DNA of 64,000 nucleotides from NCBI RefSeq assembly GCF_016086655.4, contig NC_052135.2, positions 70,901,702 to 70,965,701 on the forward strand, written 5' to 3'. The first letter of the stretch is position 1, and the number at the start of each line of letters is the position of its first letter. This document shows, piece after piece, positions 46,879 through 58,770 of this stretch. Both the position numbers and the translations under genes were made by a program. Origin of the DNA: Lepeophtheirus salmonis (taxonomy: Eukaryota; Arthropoda; Copepoda; Siphonostomatoida; Caligidae). Under the pieces are notes generated by a model. The model was not told the origin of the DNA and did not search any database. It worked only from the letters and a program-made list of their open reading frames with translations.

Positions 46879-47085
46879 ATTGTAGAGATGAGAGTTTCCT
46901 AGTGTGCGAGGTGTATGTGGGAGTGAGACATATGGCCCCCCTGAATTAAGACCATTGTTAACATCAGCTGCCTATTATAGGATTTTATAAGTAGAAAATG
47001 TGTTACTGCTCTGGAAGGGAGAACCTTCATAATTTTAACTACCTTTAGTTCAGGGAAAATATTGTAAAATTATATTTAAACATGT
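46879..47085 (+). repeat. Dispersed repeat family R5, copy 2
   Basis: Same order of blocks as 10832-11040: GTAGAGATG, GTGGGAGTGAGACATATGG, CTGAATTAAGACCATTGTTAA, ATCAGCTGCCTATTATA and AAAATATTGTAAAATTATAT. Confidence 0.65.
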
Positions 47086-48639
47086 TAATCATTTTTGTTC
47101 AAAAATAGGCAAGAGTTCATGATAAACACCACAATGATCTATTACAGAATAGCAAAAAAGAACTATAATACAATTCATTTTTCTTTTTTTGGTTTAATAG
47201 CCATTATTTTTTCTACTTTTTGCCCATCTCTACTCAAATGTATAAGCAAACTGTATAAAATTCCAACTTCAACAGGAGGTGACAAAAATTAGAATCCTTT
47301 GAATGAGGATAATTGAATAATTCATGGATGGGCAATATATATTTTTGACTCTTTTTTTTTTTTCTTATAAATAAAAATGACTTAAAGATAAAGAATTTGT
47401 ATCACATTATAAAGTTCAAATGTCGATTGAGTTATATTACTCATAAACCCACTATAACTTAATAGTTTTAATATATCAAATTGGGATGATAATATTAGGA
47501 AATTAAAATGACAAATGTTCAAATTAACAGTCTAATGTCCAAAAATAAAATGTCCTGAAAGTTTGGCAGTGCCTTTTGAAGGTTAGTCCTAACATGAAAT
47601 GATGTGTGTTAGAGAAAAAAAATAGCAACATTTACATCTACACAGCGATATATTAAGAAAAATTATAATTTTTTATTAACATTCGTAAGAGGAGTCAATC
47701 AGTTACTTTTGATTGAAAAAAAATAATCTTAATTTCTAAGCAAAAAAAAAACTCAACAATCTGTATGTTTAAAAAAATTAAAATAATCGATTATGATTGT
47801 AACAAGAAATCCCTATTGTATATTAAGTTAGGGATACCAACCGTTCTATTTTAACAACCTGAAAATCGGTTTAATCAATAAAAAACTAAACATTTTGTAA
47901 ATTAAAATAAAACCCCTCGTATTGTTCTTAACTGGATGTAAAAAGGGACTGGGTCCGATCTAATGAGGAGTTTTTGTAGGTCACACAGCAGAAAAAATAG
48001 ATTTTTTTATTCAAAATCCTAGTTATTGCCTCCTATACTATATAAATTTGTATCTGTATTTTTCATCATTCATATAAATCATTTTGTAGGAAAAATTAAC
48101 TCACGAATTTTGATTTAATTTATTCATATCCCTCGTAAATAATTATAATATATTTTTTACCTAGTACTTATGCAGAAGGGCCTTCATGACACTACCATTC
48201 CAAGTAGTTTGTACCTATTTATAATCAGCCATTATTTGAAAGTACTTCACGTGCATAACACTATATCATGATGAATTGATCATTTTTGCCAAAAATTCCC
48301 CTGCTGATTTTTTATGTGACGTCTTCTTATGTGGTGGTTTCAACTGCTTCTTTTAATGAAAAGAATCAAGTGGCATGTATACTTAATTTTAAAGGTAGTT
48401 TTTAAAAGCCAGTAGTCAAAAAATAAAAATAAATACAACTAGTGTAAACAACATTATATTTTTTTATTATTATTGTTTTTTTTTTTAATGAGATGTAGCT
48501 TTTCAAGAAGGAGTGACCCATCTCTATGCATGTATATAGGTATTTATTAATATTAAGTAGGTATTTAAACGCTCATTTATGTATATGCTTCTCATATTTG
48601 TAGATGTCCATATATGATTTATGAACTATATTATAAAGC

Positions 48640-48680
48640 AGTGGCTGGCAACCGGCAGGCAACATTTGCCTTTTTTGTGG
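48640..48680 (+). repeat. hAT-like left end
   Basis: CAGTGGCTGGCAACCGGCAG, followed by GCAACATTTGCC, resembles hAT starts. No right end with a matching TTATAAAG flank was found. Confidence 0.4.
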
Positions 48681-48829
48681 CTTTTATTTGTCACTTCAAA
48701 AATAGAGGTTAATCATTTGTGTAGTCCTTATAGTTTATAATTTTTATTAAGCCTTTAAAATAAGGCAGATTTATACTTTATTGATAATGGGGTTTCACTT
48801 CTATAAAATATATATTTTTGCTTTGTCTA

Positions 48830-49519
48830 CCGGATGCGGCGAAAAATTCTCCTTACTTTCAATCTAGAACTTTATCAGGATGTATTTCAGCTACCCGTTG
48901 TCATCGGTTATGTCAACAAAATAAAAATAACTAATATGATCTCTTAGCTACCCTAATCATCGATGTAATCCCCTTGGCAGAAATGATGGCTTCCAGGCGG
49001 CCACAGAAGGTCTTGCACCCATTGCGGATGTAGTCCTTCGACATGGCATCCCAGTGCTGGTTGACGGTGTCCTTGAGGTTGTTGATATTTGGGTGATGGA
49101 CGGTGTAGGCCTTGAACTCAACATGCACTCAAAAAGTGAAGTCCAAGGGGTTGGTGTATTGTGAGGAGGGGCCACAATTTCTATGGCCACGATGGCAAGC
49201 TGTCCTCCAACCACTTCTGGGCCTTTTTGGACGTGTGTGCAGGCGCACCATGCTGCTGGAACATCACCTTCATGTCCGGGCTCATGTTGGAGATCCCCAA
49301 CCTTTTTGCAATCTCTGTTGGTTTCTTGCCATTGTCCAAAAGTACCTGCACCGAAATTCAGATGGCATTTTCTCGGCTTTTAAGAAACTTTGGAAGATCA
49401 AGTTTTTTTTTTTGTTTTGTTTTTTAGTATTTGACCAGAATATCTTTACTGCATTCACAAAAACCTTGATTTATGTTGCAAAAGCGAAGTGTAAAGATTT
49501 TTTCGCCGGTGGTCCTCCA
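48830..49519 (-). mobile_element. ~690-bp deleted mariner/Tc1 element
   Basis: The left side has GCGGCGAAAAATTCTCCTTA and the right side, read inward, CCGGCGAAAAAATCTTTAC. Both lie at a similar distance from a TA dinucleotide (48828-48829 and 49520-49521), which gives imperfect inverted ends of about 25-30 bp. The interior is a decayed transposase gene on the minus strand. Exact terminal bases are uncertain because the first few differ. Confidence 0.7.
48953..49396 (-). pseudogene. Tc1/mariner transposase pseudogene, core deleted
   Basis: On the minus strand, VQVLLDNGKKPTEIAKRLGI (first helix-turn-helix) is fused almost directly to MSPDMKVMFQQHGAPAHTSK and AQKWLEDSLPSW, the segment around the second catalytic residue; QQHGAP has histidine where aspartate is expected. 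After a stop the third-motif region is scrambled (a frameshift near 49150). A clean C-terminus then follows: VEFKAYTVHHPNINNLKDTV, NQHWDAMSKDYIRNGCKTFC, GRLEAIISAKG and a stop at 48953. Second helix-turn-helix and first aspartate are missing. It is inactive. The ORFs on the + strand are shadows of this gene. Confidence 0.85.
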
Positions 49520-51816
49520 TAAAGTACTACAACGTTGCTAATGACCATAGATAAAAAAATATTATCTAACGGTATGTTTAAAAAAAGGCCGAACTTTATG
49601 ATGAGAGTAGCTTCATTTCATTAAATAAGCTGCAATCAGCTATGAGAAGAATGAGATAAACAGACGCCCCGCTCCGTATCTAGCAATGATATAGGCAGGA
49701 ACTACTCCAATGTCGATCATCAATTCTAATCCGAGCCCAAAAAGAATTAAATAATAATTATAACAAATTAGGAACATACAAAAATCCGGCTCAGATTACC
49801 AAGTAGAAAAATCCACTCTGCGTTCTCGGACATGTTTTACACACCTCAAGGAACGCTACACCCCTATGACTAAAATTTTGTTGCTAAATTTGTCTTTTTT
49901 AAACAATGTTTCTGTTGATAATGTGTTTTATGGTACAATTTAGAAATTGACAATTAAATTTCAAAAATAGAAAAGACAAATTTGACAAATAGTTGAAAAA
50001 ATGACCATCAATGAATTTTGGTAAAGATGTATCAAAAACCTCCCCCCCAAGAAAAATTAAAGTAACAAACCTGACCAAAAGGTTGCTTAACCCTGGACTC
50101 TTCATTTGAAATCGAAAGAGACATTATTTGGCTCTGATATATGTCTTTTAACCATATAATCTATTATATTCTTTAACTATGAATATGAATTTTTTTTTTT
50201 TGCAATATTAAAATTCAATGTGAGGCCTCTCCGAGGGATTCATCAGAATAATTTATTGATAGAATGGAAGATAATTATGATTCATTTGAGTGATACAAGC
50301 GATATCCATACTCATTTAAACTCAATGAATGTATCAACGGTTGATAAACATATTTTAGTCAATTGTGGGTTTTTATTCAAATTTTTGATTGTCGTGATGT
50401 CCTGGGATGTAAGCTATAGCCCAGGGTTTTTATTTAATTTATGAATCTTTATGTAGACACAATGAATTTTTACGACTAACAAAACGAGCTTCGTGGTGCC
50501 TCAGAAGGATTATGTATTAATAAAAATCGAAGAGAATTTTTAATTGAAGAATTCAAATCGTTTTTTTGTTGCTAAGTTCCAGGAAAAAATGCAATATTTT
50601 AAACTATTCTAAATCAACATATTATAAAGTAGACAAAAGCTTCTGAATTTCAATAGCATATTGATCTCACTCTGACAGAATATTTAATCATCATTTTGTG
50701 TTTGTGGGCTAACAGTGCGAGTTTTGTGTGCGATATTTGCCCTAGAATTTAAATGGAAAAAAGGGACCCCATGCAAAAAAAAATTGACATTTTATTTAAA
50801 AAAGAAATAAAATTTGCAGTTAAATTCAATTTTAAAAATAAATTTACTCGCAACATTTATTGTTGCCATAGACCAACTGATGGTAGAACCGCCCATGCTG
50901 GTCAGTGGCTACACAAATGATTAAACCTCCTCTTGTACTTTTTCATATTCAATGGGTATGATTAGAATTGTAAAAATTGTCGAAATCCTCACAAGTGTAT
51001 ATTTATAATAATAATTGGCTGTTGGTAACCTGTAAGATACTAGTGTTCTTTTTATCGATCCCTCCTTATTTTGAAAATTCAATCTATTAGAGGGCAAGGA
51101 TCACTATTATTGTTTATGTACACTTTTTTTATAATTACGTCGTCACAGATTTCGAGAGTTTTCTCATCTAGACATGAGTGTTATTTTCTAAAAGAGCGCA
51201 TTCGTTTTTTAAAATTAATTCCTCATGTTGAAGAGTTCAAGAACGATCTTGAAGCTGATTTGCTGATGACATAACACTATGAGTCTGAGGTCTGCAGTGG
51301 TGCTCACATGAAATCGGGGGTAGCCTTGGTCCCTATGGCTATAGGGGCCATTGCCACCCTGCTTTTTTAGAGTAAGAAATTTAGAATAAATTCAAGGTTG
51401 GACCATCATCACGTAATCAGGCTTGCTATCATTTTAAATTTGATGTGTCGTACCGACTAGAAGGCAAGATAGACACATTTTGAGAAAACACGGAACCAAT
51501 CATATTCTTTGACGTCACTATTAAAAAGCGTTGTGGAAGTCAAACATCAGTCGTACACGCGTTTTGGTATAACCTTCTATTTCTAATAACCTTGGACTAA
51601 GTGCAATAATTCTATAACAAAAATATAAGGTTGCATGATTATAGCGTCACCCTATTTCTAGTACCGCTAGAGGGCTGTCATACTTATACTCTTGGTGCTA
51701 GGAAGAGCGAAGAAAAAATTACAACAGCAAACAGAATTATGATAGTTGAAAACGGACCTTTGTTTTAAGTTCTCTTCACACGTTTAAAAATATGCATGCA
51801 TTATTACGTCACTCCT
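49520..51816. other. Non-coding stretch, nothing firm
   Basis: On the minus strand near 49720-49643 a short frame reads MIDIGVVPAYIIARYGAGR, which looks protein-like but is only 26 codons long with no supporting context. Near 51295 CAGTGGTGCTCACATG is a possible hAT-like word. No gene was found. Confidence 0.4.
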
Positions 51817-52010
51817 TATTAGTGGTTTGTTTACATAGCCGATGATAGTAGCGCCACCTTGCGCTATTATTGTGTATTATTAGTTTGTTTACTTATTTGT
51901 GTATTAATAAAGCTGTGTATATCTACTCCATATTACTCTTTAGTTAGTAGATTATATTTTAAGTCCCGAATCTTCCTGAATCAGCAAAACCCTCAGAGAG
52001 AGAGAGAATC
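51817..52010 (+). repeat. Repeat family R3, copy 2; possible solo-LTR fragment
   Basis: Shares TGTTTACATAGCCGATGATAG, GCGCCACCTT and a TTTACTTATTTGTGTATTA block with 4109-4196. Here it continues with AATAAAGCTGTGTATATCTA, where AATAAA is a polyadenylation signal, then TTTAGTTAGTAGATTATATT and a GAGAGAGAGA run. A TGTT start and an internal AATAAA fit an LTR retrotransposon LTR, but no TG...CA pair of ends with a 4-6 bp duplication was found, so this is a guess. Confidence 0.35.
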
Positions 52011-52429
52011 ATGACGTATGAACTGAATAGGTACATATTTTGTCTTCTCAAATCACTTTTCCTTTTCCCGTACGTACTTTTTGGCTTTAATTGTTCCACT
52101 TTTGGTTTTAAGGTCATTCTTGCAAGGAAGGAAGCACACAGGAGTAAGATATGTACCTTCTACATACATAACTTAAAGGTCCTGTTGGTTGTGAAGATGA
52201 GTTAAAAATAAAGAGAGAGAGATTGAGTCTTCTTCTTCCTTTTCCCTGGATCCCTTTTCTTAACTTTATTTCAAAAAAGAAAATAACCTGCTGACGAATT
52301 TTATTTTATTGTATTTTTTTTTCGTATTTTAAATAGACTTTCATCAATAGTCCCTCTTTAATGTTATTTTGGCTTGCTGTGTACCTATATATAAGTTGGT
52401 CTTAAAAAAAGGTCATGTACCTTGGTAGT

Positions 52430-52470
52430 AGATGGGTAGGTAGGTAGGTAGAGGTAGATAGATGGGTATA
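52430..52470 (+). repeat. (TAGG/TAGA)n simple repeat
   Basis: GATGGGTAGGTAGGTAGGTA followed by GATAGATGGG. Confidence 0.85.
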
Positions 52471-52862
52471 CCTATAATATATTTTGGGTCATTTTATGGA
52501 AATTGCGAAACATACTTTTCTATTTAATGTAATGGTCTATTATTTTTTTTTTAAAAGGAATCCTTCAATTGAAATAACACAACATTAACTTGGCTGAATG
52601 GTCCTTACGAGACGTACCTACAAATGTACATACAGGCCACATACCTATATTTGCAAATATTCCTTCTTATCTGTTTTTTGTTTTTTTAATGGGTGATTCT
52701 TTTAAGCATCTTTTATTTTATATTTTTTAGGGAGGGGGGAGGATATATGTTCCTAGTTTGTACATACTTAGATACAGCAATTTCCCCAAGGTAGTCATGG
52801 AGTTCTTGAAATCGGTTAGAGCCTTGAGATGACTATCACAAACAATTGGAAAAGGTGTTTCT

Positions 52863-52900
52863 CTCCATCTACGAATTGTGTTCAAAAAGTAAGATGACTT
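52863..52900 (+). repeat. Possible mariner-type terminal sequence
   Basis: ACGAATTGTGTTCAAAAAGT, followed by AAGATGACTTTTCC, resembles irritans-type mariner ends as I remember them. The following 450 bp translate to nothing recognisable in any frame and no partner end was found. Confidence 0.25.
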
Positions 52901-55544
52901 TTCCAATTTTTGCAGTCAAAATTCATTTGGTAAGCTCGATTTTTTCTGGATTCTCTACATGAGCCGTCATTACGTTTGTCAAAAAAAGGGATCTGTGTCA
53001 AGAGGTAACTAAACTTAACTTTTGATGAAAATAATGCTATCCATCAATATGTTAAAAAAAAGAAACTGAAAATTCACCTTGACAATTGGAAGAATGTTTT
53101 GGTGGAGAGCAAATAAACTGTCATGACGTTTTACTCCTTATCAAACCGGACATATATCGGAATTACTTTGGTTTTGATCCTCAATTCTACTTCGAGTCCA
53201 AAAGGTTGCAACAAAAAAACGTTTCGTGCTCGACTAAAGTCATATTTTTTTACAACTATACTGCTATACCTACCCCTCAACGGTTTGCAAACTTTTTGCC
53301 TTTGTCTCAATAACTGGGAGCTGGTTAGACTTAGACAAGCCAAAACTTAACCCAGCATGACAATATATGTCTATTATACTTCTAATCTAGAACAATATAT
53401 AAAGATTGAACCAGTTTGTAGATTTCCCCAACACAAATGTGACCCGTCCAATATTGCAACTGTCCCCGTAGCTAGGGCTTTGATAATTGTACTAAGAAAT
53501 ATGTATTAAGGAATAAATAACAAGGCATTTCAAGATGCTGAAATATTAACTTTAAATATATTATAGCCGATTCTAATATAATAAGATTTATATTATGAAT
53601 AACTATATTGCAACATTTGTTGCATGCGTCCAATTTGTGCAAAGCGTAACAATAACTAAAATATCTTTTCAAATAGAAGTCCATTCAAAAGATATCCGTT
53701 ACATAAAAAAATGACTGCATTTATAAAAAAATCCTCCAAAAAATTACTTTTTACAGTCCAATATTTTATCAAAGAAACGTTAAGATAAATTATTGATCTT
53801 TTTCCACAATAGTATTTACATTTGCAATGTAAATTTTTGAATGCGGTTTTTTATATGTTCGAGAACAAAAGGACCTGTTGCAAATGTTCTTGGCCTCTTC
53901 TACATATTATGAACAAAAACAAATGATTTTTGTACGTTTTGGATGGAAAAGTGTATCATTCAAATTAGATTTTTAATTTCTCAAAACTCTATTTGAATAG
54001 TTTGAAATGATAAAAGTAATTCTTTAATTGGTCTTCATCCTTCATAATATGGGCTAATATAATTTGTGGATTAGAAGTGACTCATTACCTATTTAAAATA
54101 CACTTGGGTACAATATAAAAGTGAGCAATAATATTTAATCAAATGCATTAGGTATGTACATACAATAATGCGTAGATAATAATTAAAGAATTCGTTCAAC
54201 ACTCTTCATAATTACCCTTAATATAAACCTATTTATTTATTAGGTAGAATTATTATTACAAGGAACATGGGTATATCTATGTATCCTTATATTAAATAGG
54301 TAATAATTGTGATACCTAATAATAACATTAATAGCCTGAATATGAACACGATGTGGAGAAGAAGAAGATATGTTGATGATGGGCTTGGTTCATTATCTTC
54401 CGTATTTTCTTCCGTCTCCCTGTTGTAGCACACACGTTGAAATAGCTGCTGTTGCAACAAGGATAGAATAGCAGGAGTTGGAGGTTAATTAGGACTCAGA
54501 AAGGGCGGTGACTGCCTAATGTATTAGATGTGTGATACGTCAACATATAAACAATCTTTTAAAAAAAATCAAGATAGGACAAAATCCCAATTTTTTTATT
54601 ACTCGATATATTTGTACATTAGGGTGTCCCAAGACAAGAATTTGAAATTCTTACCCCCCTTTTTTATTATTACATCTCAGCTACTCAAATGAAGATTACA
54701 CCAACAATACTATTCATAAATGTATTTTAACTCGTTTGACTATTAGAAAATAGATGTAGGTCTGTTGTGTAAAACTTTGGTTTGTCTAATTTGAAGTATC
54801 TCCACGTAATTCAGTAAAAGGTTTTCAACTTCCCCGCTACACCCTACTCTATATAAAGTGCTAATGTTGTGTACATTATGCTGGACACCTTAATGTACAT
54901 CTGCCCAATATTTCATAGACGTATTTGAGTCAATTACAGGCTTATTATTTAAATTTGTGGGATGAGTTAAGATACCCAATAATTTTAGCTATTGTTTAGA
55001 ACCTTTATTAAATTTAAAATACTTGTAATTACCACGATATGACCTTTTTCAAGCATAAAATCAGTCAATTGATCATTATTTTATTTTGATGATCAATTTT
55101 GGCTACTTTTTAAGTGTAATTTGCAGCACACATAAAGGGTTAATTTAAGAATAATTTGTTCAATGAAATTGAGGATAATTCGTCAAAGAATACAAAAGTA
55201 ATCCCCACACAATTTTCGGAAAAATCATTCCAGCTTTTTTTTTTTTTTGTATTGAAATATATATTTATTTATTTTCGGATTTATCTTCCCGAGAAATTCC
55301 ATATTTTATTATATATAATTTATAAAATTAAATGTTGAATACATATTAAATGAATATTCATCGCTTGGACTAAGGATTTATGCTTCGCATATGATACCGT
55401 ATGAGTAATAAATTATACCAAAGAAAGCCCGTAGTCAATAAAAAAAATAATATAGACTATTAGGAATAATCACAAAATGAGAATAAATTGGTTTAAAGAT
55501 TTTTAATGGTGAAACGCAACTGTTACCTTCAGTAGATTCAAAAT
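52901..55544. other. Non-coding stretch with one mariner-type end and one R4 copy
   Basis: TTAGGGTGTCCCAAGACAAG near 54619 resembles the GGGTGTCCC ends of arthropod mariner-type elements, without a partner. Family R4 recurs at about 54935-55015 (GGGATGAGTTAAGATACCCA, then CTATTGTTTAGAACC). The overlapping ORFs at 53086-53350 on both strands have no recognisable domain. Confidence 0.45.
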
Positions 55545-55777
55545 CTTTTTTTAAAGAAAGATGTCCCTTTTTATTATAACACAAATGACGTCACTTAATC
55601 CTCACCTCTCATTTTTCCTCGTGATGTATCCAAATTCCAAACTTCCCTATGCAAATTTATGGAGGCTCCGTAGTTCGTTAGAGAGAATACTCAAGTGCTC
55701 TCAAAGCCCCTAGCGGACAAAAAGTGAAGCATAGACTACAAATTAATACAAATATAGATCACGTGTTTTTCATTTCG
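55545..55777 (-). repeat. Dispersed repeat family R1, copy 3 (inverted)
   Basis: Read on the minus strand: GAAATGAAAAACACGTG, ATATTTGTATTAA, CACTTTTTGTCCGCTAGGGG, GACGTCATTTGTGTTATAAT and GGGACATCTTTC, in the order of copies 1 and 2. Finding it 50 kb away and inverted supports dispersal by mobility rather than local duplication. Confidence 0.75.
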
Positions 55778-56117
55778 CCACTTCTCTTATAACTTTGAGT
55801 AAAACTAGCTTAAAGTGTATTCTTTTTTCCTAAAGAATAAAAAAATACTTTAATTTCAGAGTATTTATTATTTACAAATGGGATCTCGATATTTAAAAAA
55901 AAATCCCGGGAAATGAGAACCCTAATATATTTAGATATGAATAAGAAGGACTCTTTAGAAAGGATGATCATGTTACAATGATGAAGCAAAAAAAGTGCCT
56001 ATAGTATTTAATTTGTATGGTAAATGCATCCATGCATTTGAAGCCAGTGAATGAATGAATAAATAAGACGAAAAAGAAGTGTTTTAGACGAGGGGAGGCA
56101 AGTTTTTTGTGGATTAT

Positions 56118-56760
56118 CAGGGGTATTCGCAGGATAATATATATATATATGGTTGTTTTTGGAATTTTTTTTTTTTTTAAATATTCGAAAATTACATTTT
56201 TTGGGAAAAAAAAAATGGAATAATTTAATTTTTTTTTATTAAAAAGTTTAATTTTTGCAAAAAAAAAATTGAATAATTTAATTTTTTTTTTATTAAAAAA
56301 TTTAATTTTTGCAAAAAAAAAATCGAAAATCCAGAGCTGCTCACAAAAAGAAAAATTGAATTTCAAAATTAAAATTTTTTTGGAAAAAGTTTTCAAATAA
56401 TAATTTTTTTGGAAAAAAAATTAAATATTTTTGAGAAAAATTTAAAAATTCTAGAACTCGTCACAAAAAAAATCATTAAATTTCAAATATAATTTTTTTT
56501 GAAAAAAATTCAAATTTTTAATTTTTTGGATGAAAATTTAAAAAAATCCATAGCTATTCACAAAAACAATAAATTTTTTGGAAAATTATCTTATAAAATC
56601 CAGAGTTGTTTACAAGAAATGAAATGTTTTTGAATAAAATTTATGAAATAAAATTTCATATATAAAATTTTGTGGAAAAAAATTTCAAAAGTCAATAGCT
56701 ATTCACAAACAATTATACTTTATAGACAAAAATTTGAAAAATTAAATTAAATTTCATAAA
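56118..56760 (+). mobile_element. CAGGGG-ended A/T-rich element (family R2), right end lost
   Basis: Starts CAGGGGTATTCGCAGGATAA, then the poly-A/T interior with cores ATCCAGAGCTGCTCACAAAA (56330), ATCCATAGCTATTCACAAAA (56545) and TCAATAGCTATTCACAAAC (56692). A unit of about 55 bp, TTTAATTTTTGCAAAAAAA, is duplicated at 56225-56325. The right end is not recognisable. The 142-codon ORF on the minus strand is phenylalanine/lysine low complexity. Confidence 0.6.
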
Positions 56761-56969
56761 ATATATATATAAAGAGTCAAGATTACTTTGTATCAATGAT
56801 ACTAACATAACGAAGGTTCATAATGCAATTTACTATTATGAAAAGTTTTAATTAAATTATTAAAGAACAACCATTTTTCTTTCTTTCTTTCCTTATTTTT
56901 TTTTTAAATAATTGCCCTCAAGTGATTCTTCTTGCTTGCTTCCAGTCTGTCTACTTTATTCTACATACA

Positions 56970-58190
56970 TGTTAGTGTTGGGTTTCAGTCTGAAAATCCA
57001 AGACCGGTATAAGACCAATATGATTTATAGTAGACCGAACTAATTCAGTTTTTTAAATAACTTTAGTCTGGACCAGACATGGGCTGATATATCGTATCAT
57101 AAGTGGAAAACTGTTATATTAAATATTCAATATCTGCAAAGTATGGATATAAAAAAATCCAGGTCAAATATCAAAATTATAACTAATTAAATTCAAAAAT
57201 ATTTATGTTATTATACATTTGAATATCAATTTACACCAAATATAGGGAAGAATTCTTCTTTTAGATGGAGAAGTTGACACTAATACGACCTATAAAATAA
57301 TGAACAAAAAGGCAGAAAGAGCACACGTGTAACTGTTTTTCCTTTTCTAATCACTAACCTTAGTTTTTTCTTTACACACATCCCATCTTTAAGTATAAGT
57401 AATCATTATAGTATTACATTTATGTCATCTGACCCATGAATTGTTTTGAAGTCTATATACATTCATTCAGTGTATTTCATTCTCTAGGAAGGATTGTGAT
57501 GCAAACCTACGTATGTTGAGTTCAAGAGAATAATTTCTCCCATGTGCGTTCTCCATTGAGCTAATTGATTCCTTGTTGTTCATTTTTTTAGCCAAGGAAT
57601 GCTTAATACACACTTAATACCCTGGCTATCATCATATTCATATTCATCCATATGCAATCGTTATGACTTGTGTACTTCTTAAAAAGTGTGCGAAACAACG
57701 TTTGTCCCCCTAGAAAATACAAATATAACTTTTATTTATTATTTAACAAACTTGTCATGAATTTATAACTTTATAACTCAAATATTTTTTATTGATATAA
57801 ATTTGTGTCTTACAATTCAGCATTTTTGAACAAGTAAGATCATTAAATAACAAGGGCTTAAGCAAGACTTTTATTAGGCTATGGAATTTTGTCAGTAAAA
57901 AGCTACTACTAAACATGAAGTTTTTAATTTGTTTTAAATAATGAGTACTTTGGATATGAATCTGTTGGCAAACAGAAACAAATTAATTGTAGGAAAACAA
58001 AACAAATGCTTTTAGGGACACGGGTAAATCTAATCATTGGTATAATATCGGATCGATCGAAAAATAATTTTTTTATTATATCGGATTGGAAAATATTTTG
58101 ACATCAGTCTATGTCTAAACTGGACCGGTCTCAAAGAAAAATCCGGTTTGCTTCGGTCTCATATACAAATCGACCACTGACTCTATAAAT
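56970..58190. repeat. Region bounded by weak inverted repeats
   Basis: The left side has TTAGTGTTGGGTTTC, AGACCGGTATAAGACC and AGTCTGGACCAGACATGGGC. The right side, read inward, has GTCAGTGGTCGATTT, GAGACCGGTCCAGTTTAGAC and ATAGACTGAT. These may be ends of a ~1.2-kb foldback or DNA element; a smaller relative may lie at 45010-45175. No coding content was seen inside. Confidence 0.35.
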
Positions 58191-58436
58191 AAATTGTTGA
58201 TGTCGTTCTGTTTCAACACAAATATTTATACAGATGGGCAAAATGTAGAGAAAAACAACAATTATGAGATTAGAAAAGGAAACACGATTGGTATTATCGT
58301 TCTTTTTTGTTAATTCTTTAGCATATTGTAACCCCCATTTTAGACAATATAAACTCCCGTTTTGTATGTGTCTCGCTTGGTTATATTCTTAGTCTTTTCT
58401 TCTTCTCAGACACCCAAATTAATATTCTTGTTTGGG

Positions 58437-58770
58437 TCTCCATTATTCAAAGTATGGATCAGCATTTGTTATCGATTTCCAAAGTTTTGGTTTTGTCTTG
58501 GTACCAAGTGTTGATCTTACTGATGTCTTTTTATGATTGATCTTCTAAAAACTTGATCTTATCTTTGTCTTGTTTTGGTCTGGATCATCCAAAGTCTTGG
58601 TCCTGTATTGGTTTCGATCCCTGAATGTTTTGGAATAGTCCTAATATCGATCATCCAATGTATTGGTCTAGTCGTGGGTTCTATTACTCCACTCTCTATC
58701 ACCCAAAGTAATATTCTGGGTCTTGATTCCTTCAAGTATTGATGATCTTGTCTTGACCACAAATAAAGTG
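58437..58770 (-). repeat. Minisatellite of GATCATCCAAAGTCTTGGTC-type units
   Basis: About five degenerate units of 60-70 bp contain ATCATCCAAAGT, TTGGTC(T/C)TGT and TTTCGATCCCT words. Weaker relatives occur at 32740-32930 and 30300-30400. The ORFs drawn through it on either strand just translate the repeat. Confidence 0.65.

Noticed and set aside
49112..49522. + strand ORFs of up to 136 codons
   Set aside because: Antisense shadows of the transposase pseudogene at 48953-49396.
53086..53350. Overlapping ORFs of 75, 75 and 70 codons, composition slightly richer than the flanks
   Set aside because: I could not match any frame on either strand to a transposase or other domain. It may be an unrecognised repeat following the mariner-like end at 52863.
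55968..56396. 142-codon ORF on the minus strand
   Set aside because: Almost entirely F, K, I and N from poly-A/T runs of a family R2 element; not protein-like.
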